NCBI GenBank assembly: GCA_030374735.1
Contig: JASCIV010000492.1
Location: 1 to 18,446, forward strand
Source of the DNA: Gracilaria caudata
Lineage: Eukaryota > Rhodophyta > Florideophyceae > Gracilariales > Gracilariaceae
Direction: 5' to 3'
DNA: 18,446 nucleotides
Shown here: one piece after another, positions 1 to 6,863 of the stretch
Layout: each line of letters opens with the position of its first letter
Numbering within the stretch: the first letter of the stretch is position 1
Notes under the pieces: generated by a model
The model's input: the letters and a program-made list of their open reading frames with translations, nothing else
The model's database searches: none
Told to the model about the DNA's origin: nothing
Translations under genes and position numbers: made by a program

Positions 1-159
1 CGGGGGTATTTTAGCGACGTACCACCCAGGTCCATAAGGGCGACCAGCAAGCAGACCGATCGCCTGGACGAGTTTAACGACCTCCCGGGTCATGAAGTAT
101 CTAATGTTTCCCCAAATTTTGCGTAACGTGAGGAACCATTTTACTGCTCGAGGAGGCAT
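1..159 (-). CDS. Partial ORF running off the left edge, unknown product
   Basis: On the minus strand an ATG at 159-157 opens 53 codons without a stop up to the window edge. A stop (TAG) lies in frame four codons before the ATG. The peptide starts MPPRAVKWFL and is rich in Lys, Arg and Trp, with a Gly/Pro/Tyr-rich stretch (GRPYGPGWYV) near the edge. I do not recognise a family. It could be the 5' end of a gene continuing outside the window, an internal exon (CCTTAG just upstream resembles a weak splice acceptor), a decayed mobile-element frame, or chance. The composition looks more protein-like than most chance ORFs nearby, but the length is too short to be sure. Confidence 0.25.
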   Translation of the reverse strand, partial: MPPRAVKWFLTLRKIWGNIRYFMTREVVKLVQAIGLLAGRPYGPGWYVAKIPP

Positions 160-980
160 CCCCAACTCCTAAGGAACGGCCGATGCGGAAATATGCGCGT
201 GAAGGAGTGAGCACGTGTAGCCGCTGACAGTTGGTCATCTCAATTTTTGAACGCCAATCTAGGAAACATCAATCGAAAACATTTCGGTTATTGATCTCTG
301 GAGTACAAAGGTACGAGGGATACCTTTGTATCTCCATCAAAACTGCTTCTCGATTGTCTCGAGCTTTTGTTCATGAGTCGTGAGTCACAACGTGCTAATG
401 TGGAACAGGGGAGTTTGGAAGACCCTCTTAGTTCAACATCTGTTTCGAGCCCCCCTCGCTTGCAAACATGTAACCCTCCTTCTCTCTCACATTCATTGTA
501 CCGCCAAAACGCCAGCTCTCCTGTTGCCAGCTCTCAGTTTGCGGTGCTGTACTTGGAACAGTCTTTCCGTGTGTCCATAAGCAAGTTTCATTTAACTCCA
601 AGATGACTGCGTGGCGACTAGGACGACCTCAATGCCAAGCGCGCATTCAGTACAGATAACAAGGCCGTGCCTACAAAGATACCTCATACCTCATCCACTT
701 TCAACGGTTTCAAACCGAAACCACTCGTCGCTCTCCTTCCCACGTTCGTTCCACTAGACACTCGCAATATTCTTGACTTCGTTGCTCTCGAATACCAACC
801 CAAATCCCTGTCCACCGTCGTTCGAAGCCATACCATCTGCTGACTTCTGTACATCCAGCTTTACACCTCAGCACATTGACTCATGCCGTAAAAGGTGTTG
901 GCCTTTTCAGCGAGAGAGCATTTCTTTCAACAGAAAAGCTCTAAGCTTAGTTCTAATTAAGCTAGGTAACCCTATACAAC

Positions 981-1017
<37 letters not shown>

Positions 1018-1839
1018 CTCATGTGGACCAAGTTGACGCAACGATAGTTTGGGAGAACGCTGAGAAGAACTTTTTTTGTCGCCTGCTTCGTGTTCGATAC
1101 ACCTGCTTACTGGCTCGCACGTCTCGTTTCACACCTTGAATCTGGCTGCTCTTATGTTTTAATGAATTGCTGTTTACCTTCGATCAAGTCGCTTGTGCAT
1201 GCCAAGCTGATCTTCCAGCAGCACACGGAGCAACCTATTTTGTTGATTGGCGTCCTTAGACCTTTCAATATTCGTGGTTGACCCTTCCATATTTCTTATA
1301 CATTGTACGCAATGCAGCAAATGAATTTGGTTGTCTGGAAGTTTATGTGGAATACATTACCTCAAAGACACATTGTTCTCACGTAAAATCTTCGATTGAT
1401 ACGTTACATACCTTCTTGCGTTTATCGATTTGGTTGATAAATAATAGATTGTCACTCAGTGCTTTTCAACAAGATTAGCTTTTGGATGACAACGGGCTTC
1501 AACTTCTTTGTCCACGCAGTTTGCTTCCACAGAGCTTTACATAAATATATCTGGTGTTGTCTTACTCCGCGAAAATTCAAGATTCACTTGAGAGCAGGAT
1601 GTATTTGCTGTCTTGTATCGGTTCGGCATTGTTGTGGTAATAAAGAGAACTCCCTATATTAAAACCAGAAAGTAGAAAATGCTAGTCGTCCACCATTCTC
1701 CTGGATCCATTTGCAAGTTGTCGCTCGGATATGTATCGCAGATTAACTTTCGCCCTTGTAGATATTGCAAGAACTAACAAAGCCACGTCGTTAGCACAGC
1801 AAACCGACGAACAAAGCCAACATACTGCGAGGTTTCAAT
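160..1839. other. Intergenic stretch with no supported gene
   Basis: Only chance-sized reading frames (up to 87 codons, none resembling a known protein) lie here on either strand. Apart from the (AG)n tract at 981-1017 I see no RNA gene, long repeat or promoter that I can support. The right edge meets the last stop of the left pseudogene arm. Confidence 0.6.
981..1017. repeat. (AG)n microsatellite
   Basis: About 37 bp of AG dinucleotides with a single interruption (AAAG near 992-995). This is a simple repeat in noncoding DNA and probably length-variable between individuals. Confidence 0.95.
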
Positions 1840-2253
1840 TCAATTCCGATGTCCAGCCCGACTTGCTTCGAGCTGAGTCAGAATCATGCGAACTCGTTTC
1901 AATGCCTTCTTAAAACAATATTTATCCTCAAGGAAGTGCTGAAGGTACCATGTTTGCAGCCAAATTGTGAGTTTGAATATCTTTGCCATGTCAGTCAATA
2001 TGAGATAGCCGCCTTTCTGTGTCCTTATTTTCAGCCCAGTTCCTCATAGATACGCAATATGTATTAGATTCATGAGGTTGTTCACTATCGTATTCGACCA
2101 TTTTGAGTTCTTCTTCAGCAAAATAAAAGGCGTGACGAAATTGTGTACGTCAAAGTGTCAGTTCCAAGGTTTGACACAGAATTCCGTCCCAACTTCCTAC
2201 TTCTTGTTTCCCATTTCCGAATACAAACGTTGGTTCCCAAGAAGTGCGTCCAT
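1840..2253 (-). pseudogene. Decayed unidentified gene, left copy
   Basis: An ATG at 2253-2251 starts MDALLGNQRLYSEMGNKK and then meets a TAG. A second block in another frame (2149-1991) contains FYFAEEELKMVEY followed by HESN. A third block, frame-shifted again (2043-1840, no ATG at its start), contains RTQKGGYLILT and a basic tail (CFKKALKRVRMIL) before TGA. The same three blocks occur in the same order in the right copy, so they derive from one ancestral coding sequence. I do not recognise the family. In the 27-codon block shared with the right copy, differences fall evenly on codon positions 1, 2 and 3 (9, 9 and 10), which argues that this part has long been free of protein-level selection. 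Very short introns could explain the frame changes, but I found no consistent splice pair. Confidence 0.5.
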
Positions 2254-2331
2254 AAAAGATAAAGATCCACGTGTTCCAAAAGTCCAAGAAGAAAACAGAG
2301 GAGAAAAAGGAAAAGAGAAAACGAGAGAAGT

Positions 2332-2382
2332 GCAGGAAAGAAGTTTTACAACGGTGGCACCGAAAAAGTTTTCACAACCCGC
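2332..2382 (-). repeat. 50-bp unit, copy L1 (distal in left leader)
   Basis: One of six units, quoted in the orientation that reads GTTGTGAAAAC first. Its core has GGTGCC instead of GGCGCC, and this variant is shared with the distal unit of the right arm (3390-3439). It is the most altered copy: the 5' end reads GCGGG rather than GCAGG, and it has CTTTTT where the others have CAGTTT. Confidence 0.9.
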
Positions 2383-2416
2383 GAGAAAAGAGAGAAGAAG
2401 AAAGGGAAAGGGGGAA

Positions 2417-2464
2417 GCAGGGAAATTTTACAACGGTGGCGCCGAAACTGTTTTCACAACCTGC
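2417..2464 (-). repeat. 50-bp unit, copy L2 (proximal in left leader)
   Basis: Its core of about 39 bp is identical to those of copies R2 (3312-3360) and T1 (18210-18259). It carries GCAGG at one end and CCTGC at the other, two direct repeats GTTGTGAAAAC and GTTGTAAAA, and a central GGCGCC palindrome. On the minus strand it follows the pyrimidine run CTCTCTCCTTTCCCCTCAT. Confidence 0.95.
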
Positions 2465-2466
2465 AT
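2428..2466 (-). other. Twelve-codon ORF inside the left leader
   Basis: The first ATG after the left TATA box overlaps unit L2 and encodes MQVVKTVSAPPL then TAA. The right arm has the same 12 codons at 3310-3348. The other four units lack the ATG, so the conservation is better explained by the nucleic-acid motif. If the leaders are transcribed, it would act as an upstream ORF. Confidence 0.35.
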
Positions 2467-2600
2467 GAGGGGAAAGGAGAGAGTGTGTGGTGTAGGTGGT
2501 AGGGAGAGACCGAGGCGTTAAAGAAAAAAATGGGAGTACTGTTTAGTACTGGTGGTGACGAAAGACGAAAGTGCTTAGAGCGGATTAGCTAGTGGGCGGC

Positions 2601-2607
2601 TTTTATA
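2601..2607 (-). promoter_or_regulatory. TATA box driving leftward transcription
   Basis: TATAAAA, followed by a GC-rich GCCGCCC, lies 137 bp before unit L2 on the minus strand. The right arm has TATAAAA followed by ACGGCCC in the corresponding place. The matched position in two diverged copies supports a real core promoter. Confidence 0.5.
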
Positions 2608-2989
2608 CCGTCAATCAAATCTACCAAGCGCTCTCCTGTGCAGAAAACTCCGGCAAAATCAATTCAGCAAAACCTTTGTGTTGCGTTTTCATTGCACAGA
2701 GCGAGAGAGTGCATGTGGTGTCGGTACCGTCGCACCAACAGTTCGTGTCAGTTTGAGTTGCGTCCAATGTTACGGGTGTTGCGCTATCGATTGTCATGAT
2801 GGATAGGGTGAATGCAATTTTGTACAGATGATTGCATGTCACAACCCTCTCCCACACTAACTGCTCTACTCACCCCAGAATTAGTGGTTGACCATCGCCA
2901 GAGCCTCAAAGACTCAGCACTTCCACTAGCGGTGAAACACACTCAGCTGACACTTCCCTCTCCGCCTGTGCATTTCTCACGCTCACCCA

Positions 2990-2996
2990 TATAAAA
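2990..2996 (+). promoter_or_regulatory. Possible second TATA box in the spacer between arms
   Basis: TATAAAA in the context CCCATATAAAACCG lies just upstream of the right arm. It has no counterpart that I can see in the left arm. A lone TATA match in A/T-containing DNA is weak evidence. Confidence 0.25.
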
Positions 2997-3059
2997 CCGT
3001 AGTTTGGTATAAACTGGATATTTAGGTGATCCATCATGGATCGATGCGTGACCGCATTT

Positions 3060-3071
3060 CATTACGTAATG
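3060..3071. promoter_or_regulatory. Perfect 12-bp palindrome with TTACGTAA core
   Basis: CATTACGTAATG is a perfect palindrome whose TTACGTAA core resembles sites bound by bZIP dimers in many eukaryotes. It lies about 70 bp upstream of the right TATA box. Binding is inferred only from the shape of the site. Confidence 0.3.
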
Positions 3072-3140
3072 CAAATCAGACACGTACAAACTCCTCGCAC
3101 GACCATATTGACACCACGCACACACTCTCATTCTGTTCAA

Positions 3141-3147
3141 TATAAAA
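3141..3147 (+). promoter_or_regulatory. TATA box driving rightward transcription
   Basis: TATAAAA lies 164 bp before unit R2, followed by a pyrimidine-rich leader. The left-arm counterpart is at 2601-2607. Together they make a divergent promoter pair around the spacer. Confidence 0.5.
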
Positions 3148-3186
3148 ACGGCCCAGCTGCGCCGTCTGAATCGCCCTCTTCCCTCA

Positions 3187-3209
3187 ACACCACCACCACC
3201 ACCACCACC
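3187..3209 (+). repeat. (ACC)n trinucleotide tract
   Basis: About seven ACC repeats lie in the putative leader of the right arm. They are absent from the left arm. Confidence 0.9.
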
Positions 3210-3311
3210 GAACGCCTTCGTCTCTCTACACCGCCAGCACCAGCGACATCAGTTTGCCTTTGCCTCCGTTCTTTGGGTCCGCCACTAACAACTTTTCATC
3301 CGTCTCCCTAT

Positions 3312-3360
3312 GCAGGTTGTGAAAACAGTTTCGGCGCCACCGTTGTAAAACTTGTCCTGC
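3312..3360 (+). repeat. 50-bp unit, copy R2 (proximal in right leader)
   Basis: It begins GCAGGTTGTGAAAACAG, has a central GGCGCC, then GTTGTAAAAC, and ends CCTGC. The ~39-bp core is identical to those of L2 and T1. A pyrimidine run (CCGTCTCCCTAT) stands immediately before it, so its start resembles a 3' splice site. Confidence 0.95.
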
Positions 3361-3389
3361 TTTCTTCCCCCTCGTCTCTCTTTTCCCAC

Positions 3390-3439
3390 GCAGGTTGTGA
3401 AAACAGTTTCGGTGCCACCGTTGTAAAACTTTTTCCTGC
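3390..3439 (+). repeat. 50-bp unit, copy R1 (distal in right leader)
   Basis: It starts 78 bp after the first right-arm unit, preceded by the strong pyrimidine run CTCGTCTCTCTTTTCCCAC. The core carries GGTGCC, the same variant as L1. This shows that the two pairs were duplicated as pairs. Confidence 0.95.
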
Positions 3440-3525
3440 TTTTCTCTCTTTTTTTCGGTTCTTTTTCACTTTGCTTCTATTTTTCTTCTTGGACTCTTTG
3501 GACACTTTGGATTTCGAAAACAATT

Positions 3526-3951
3526 GCGACAAACCTCCTGAAAACAGCCGATTTATTGTATTTGGACCGCTCGAACAAAGGAAACTACGAGGGATCTTTG
3601 GCAGCATGCCTTCTATATATCGGAGCTGGAACCTTACACTTCTATGTTCACAACTATTTTTTTGCTGAAGGATATTATGAAATGGTGCAGTATCGTGGCG
3701 GAAATGTTCATGAGTCTAATATGTGTTGTATATCTTGGCCATCTTTATGAGGACACAAGAGGGCTTCTATGTTGAATTAACGTGTAGAGCAAAGAAAGTC
3801 GAAGAAGGGGAAGACGATGGACTGACTGGTCATAACGCCGGATGTGCGCGACCAAGAAGTCTATGAATTTGTGATTGCATTGGGAGATCTTTTTCGGAAG
3901 AGAGGCTGGTTTCGGGCTTTCAACATCGTCAGGCTAATGAAATACAACTGA
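3526..3951 (+). pseudogene. Decayed unidentified gene, right copy
   Basis: One frame is open from 3427 to 3750 and contains LLYLDRSNKGNYEG, GTLHFYVHNYFFAEG and HESN; the codon matching the left copy's ATG is GCG. A second frame (3720-3866) continues the similarity with RTQEGFYVELT, and the first frame resumes at 3826-3951 with FRKRGWFRAFNIVRLM before TGA. The order matches the left copy. I do not recognise the family: it could be a decayed mobile-element protein or a lineage-specific gene. Intron removal could in principle join the blocks, because the first and third share a frame, but the middle block does not fit that model. Confidence 0.5.
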
Positions 3952-3953
3952 CC

Positions 3954-3987
3954 CATTCTCACATGTTGTGAACTTCACAATGTGAAG
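3954..3987. other. Imperfect palindrome downstream of right copy
   Basis: CACATGTTGTGAA and TTCACAATGTG pair around a single C with one bulged base, making an arm of about 11-15 bp. It starts just after the last stop of the right pseudogene. It could be a dimeric protein-binding site or an RNA hairpin at a transcript end, and nothing here decides between them. Confidence 0.4.
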
Positions 3988-4414
3988 AGAGTACAGTAAC
4001 ATGGAACGCGCGAGCCAATGAAAGTGATACATGCGCACGCGCCGTGTGAGGCGGCGAGACACCCCATTTCAGCTCTGGCGGAACTCAACGAGCACAAAAA
4101 ATGGCTCACCCAGCAGTGCGCCGCTTCGCGAAGCTGGCATTTGGCTCAAATCTGCGTTTCATGCAACGAGATCTGCGTCGCCAACACGCCCACGCCTCCC
4201 CATTCCCTCCTTGTCAGGTCTTTGTTGAGCCCCTGCTCAAACAGCCTCGGCATCCATTTTGTGTCTCCATCGTTGCTCTCGCTTCTTAATCTTCTCACGC
4301 TCCCATTCCATTACGCCTCCTTTCTGCGACGTCGCGCGCGGTTTCTATCCGATTGTCTTGTAAAGCTTTCGAGCTCATCCTCCGTCGTCTATGCGCTGAT
4401 TTCGCCCCGCCATC

Positions 4415-4997
4415 ATGTACGGCACTAACTGCGCTTTCGTATCCCCAGCTCCATGTCTTTTGAAACCCTCTATCCCAAATGCAATATGCGCTCGCAGGCA
4501 GCCTTTCCAACGATCTTCTGTTACAATGGCTGACATATCTAAGCCACGGCCAGGCATTGGAGGGCCAAAAGGACCCCAATTCGGTGACGCCGATCGTGGT
4601 GGAGGGGTCGCAGTCATTACCAAGCCGGTTACAAAGAAGAAAACGAAGAGGAAGTCTGAGACCGAATACGAGCCCTCTTGGCGTGTACTGCTTCACAACG
4701 ACGACGTTCACACTTTTGATTATGTCACTGGTGCAATCGTGAAGGTACGTTGGCTTTGATGGATCATTACCTTACACCGACGTATGCTTATCATTCTAAC
4801 AGAAGCATTTTTTCATCGTGTAGGTCGTACGTACTGTATCAAGAAAGAAAGCTCATCGCATTACAATGCAGGCACATGCGTCGGGCGTAGCCACAGTTAC
4901 TACCACATGGAAAGCTCAAGCCGAAGAATACTGCAAGGGCTTGCAAATGCAAGGCTTGACGAGTTCCATTGCCCCGGATTCTTCTTTCACACATTAG
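4415..4997 (+). CDS. clpS: ClpS-family adaptor of the Clp protease, probably plastid-targeted
   Basis: Two exons, 4415-4744 and 4824-4997, encode 167 residues. ClpS proteins recognise N-degron substrates and hand them to the ClpC/ClpA chaperone of the Clp protease. The family core starts near residue 84 (EYEPSWRVLLHNDDVHTF). The NDD triad is at 95-97, and the intron removes 79 bp right after Lys110. His128 in AHASG corresponds to the His that helps bind the N-terminal residue in bacterial ClpS. Residues 1-37 are rich in Ser, Pro, Arg and Cys with few acidic residues, and a Phe near the start suits a red-lineage transit peptide; a second Met at 38 could start a cytosolic form. The Lys-rich linker 70-80 resembles extensions before bacterial ClpS cores. 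The gene stands alone, without operon-like neighbours. ClpS identity is firm; targeting is inferred. Confidence 0.88.
4745..4823 (+). other. Spliceosomal intron in the ClpS gene
   Basis: The intron is 79 bp with donor AAG|GTACGT and acceptor CATCGTGTAG|GT preceded by a T-run (ATTTTTTCATC). Without splicing the frame ends at 4759, inside the ClpS fold. Splicing restores the rest of the domain in phase 0. Confidence 0.9.
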
Positions 4998-6435
4998 AAC
5001 ATTTGCTATGAATCAAACCGCGCATACCTGCCAAACGCCGAAGAAGCCTCTGATTCGGTTTACCGCTGTCAACATCACATTTTCAGACGTTTTCTTCCAA
5101 CCGACAAGTTCCCTTTCTCCCCTCTGAGTCGTTGTCGGAATCAGCACCACATTTGCTAACGAATTCCGATCCCTTATGAACACTGTTTCTAACGAACAAA
5201 TCCACAACATCGCTACTACTGCTGCATTTCGATTCCGGGAAACGTTATCATTCTACCACGGTTCCACATGCGAATGACATGAAAAGCGCCTTTGCCTCGT
5301 GCGTGTGTACAGGATTTACGAGGTAGTACCACTTTTTTTTGAGGACTTTCGCCCTCAACAACACCTCTGACAACATTGCTTGAATCAAGAATCGCTAACG
5401 GAACTGAGTAGACCATAAACAAACCCTACCCATGCGCTTTTGTGGATTTCCTGTTGCATTGCCTTCACCGTGTTGTACGACAAGCAAACAATGTTCTCCT
5501 ACCGTGAGCTTGTGTTCTGACTATGGCATGTACGGATTTGACCCCAAAGCCGTGTTTTTATGATGGCCACTCCCGTCTTGAGGATCAAAGTCGATGTAAA
5601 TTTCGAACAAGGTTGGCGACACCTGACCCTTCAATCGCTATCGCCTTTGAGGAGTGCCTTGTTCTCTTTCAAACGCCCAAAGCTAATTATTGGGTTCTCC
5701 ACGAATATTGTGGGGGACCACTTTCATGTCAAAGAAAATGATTCACACGGTACGCTGTGTGGTGTGAATCTGTCTGTGTCCTAACTGAAAACGCCATCAA
5801 GAGCTTTTCCTTGTCCAACAATTATGAGCAGTCTTCGAATGTTAACGATGCCTTGGGGCATTACTAGTTAGTTATTGAAGGTTACAACCATTACCATTGC
5901 GCACAACCGTCTTATCACGCAATAACGTTCTATGCCTTAACAGAAGACGCCATGCATCTGTTAGGTGGCGGATTGATTATATTCCGAATTCTGTTTGGCC
6001 AGAAACCGCTGACTTGCCGGGACCCAAGGATGAAGTTGAACGATGTCAGTTGCGTTCTTCGCCCTACTACAGTTCGCCTGGTTTTTTTTTAAATAGTGTT
6101 TGCAACATTCCTGGCCATGCCGCAGACCCGAGAAGGAACCAAAGATTGAGATGCATTTTTCCCGAAGAGCCCGAATAATCGTGAGGTCTCAAAACAAATG
6201 GCTCCTAGTCGGAGGCGGTCCAAAATCTTGAAGTGGGCCCTACGTATCATGCTAGAATCAGTGAGCCGAGAGACAACTCTTCTTAGTCTCTATGCAGGCC
6301 AGAACTATTAACGATAGTCACTCTTCACTGCATGCGTGCTATTCATGCGCTAGAGAATCATTTTCCTTCATGCTGTAACCTACGTCGTCTCGTGAAACTC
6401 ATACCCGCTCTCCATCGAAAAGTTTTGCAGTATCA
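4998..6435. other. Intergenic stretch with no supported gene
   Basis: Reading frames here reach at most 93 codons, overlap one another on both strands and resemble nothing I know. I found no tRNA-like box pair, tandem repeat or copy of the 50-bp unit. Confidence 0.55.
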
Positions 6436-6660
6436 TTACAGGTGACACACGCGATCTTTCTTGTTAATGTCATCAGCATACTTCCAGGAAATGTGTCCCA
6501 AAGCATTAGACTTGGCCTTGGACATATCTAGGCCCAACTTGTCGGCGACACTAGATTTACACTCCAAAAAGTAGAGGCTTACAAATACTTGTTGGTCATA
6601 CCTCACCATTGAGCAGTATCCATAGGTCACAAACCACATTGCTATGATCACGAGACGCAT
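6436..6660 (-). CDS. Possible small secreted protein, unknown
   Basis: A 74-codon ORF starts at an ATG (6660-6658). Its N-terminus, MRLVIIAMWFVTYGYCSM, looks like a signal peptide or membrane anchor, followed by a mixed charged region (DMSKAKSNALGH, then KYADDINKKD). It would be head to head with the glycosyltransferase gene, 203 bp apart. ORFs of this length occur by chance several times in the window, so the signal-like start is the only support. Confidence 0.18.
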   Translation of the reverse strand: MRLVIIAMWFVTYGYCSMVRYDQQVFVSLYFLECKSSVADKLGLDMSKAKSNALGHISWKYADDINKKDRVCHL

Positions 6661-6863
6661 TTACAGTCAACTGTTCCGAGCAACAATAACACCTGCGAAT
6701 CTCACTGACGACGGGTTGCACCTGCTACCAGTGAAGGTCTACACGGTGCAATAACCTCATTTTGTTCCAGAGGTATGTATGTTCGAGAGAAGTCCAAACT
6801 TTGGCTAACATACGAGAAGCTTTAGGTCAAAACGGGAACATCTTCACCACGCCGCTTCGCACA

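Larger units (their letters stand above)
1840..2804 (-). repeat. Left arm of a diverged inverted duplication
   Basis: Read on the minus strand, this arm has the same ordered landmarks as 3029-3951 on the plus strand. They are: ATCCATCATG followed by ATCGAT (2804-2795 here, 3029-3038 there); a GACACCAC..CACTCTC block (2722-2691 here, 3110-3140 there); a TATA box; a pyrimidine-rich leader with two 50-bp units; a CTTCTTGGACT block; and the protein-like remnants. About 224 bp of unshared sequence (2805-3028) separates the arms. Identity is about 65% (53 of 81) in one ungapped 81-bp stretch that I compared by hand. I saw no target-site duplication at the outer ends. Confidence 0.6.
3029..3951 (+). 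repeat. Right arm of the diverged inverted duplication
   Basis: This is the plus-strand partner of 1840-2804, with the same landmarks in the same order. It lacks about 80 bp found in the left arm between the CACTCTC block and the TATA box, and it has an (ACC)n tract (about 3187-3209) in its leader. The two units inside are far better conserved than their surroundings. Confidence 0.6.

Noticed and set aside
2072..2521. A 149-codon plus-strand frame across the left arm, Lys/Arg/Glu-rich
   Set aside because: It runs antisense to the leader; the charged composition comes from the purine-rich complement of the pyrimidine tracts. The corresponding frame is not kept in the right arm.
2264..3514. 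Interpretation of the inner ~1.25 kb as a classical transposon with terminal inverted repeats
   Set aside because: The similarity continues outward on both sides into the protein-like blocks, so these are not element ends, and no target-site duplication is visible.
3036..3668. A 210-codon plus-strand frame across the right arm that includes both units in frame
   Set aside because: It starts upstream of the TATA box, is dominated by Thr/Pro and Phe/Leu runs from the simple and pyrimidine-rich tracts, and is not kept in the left arm, where the two units lie in different frames.
5216..5281. A TTCGATTCCGG box resembling a tRNA T-loop (about 5227-5237)
   Set aside because: The flanking bases do not form a T-stem, and no matching A-box or acceptor stem lies at the right distance. 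Similar TTCGA matches elsewhere, including 9269-9275 on the minus strand, failed the same test.
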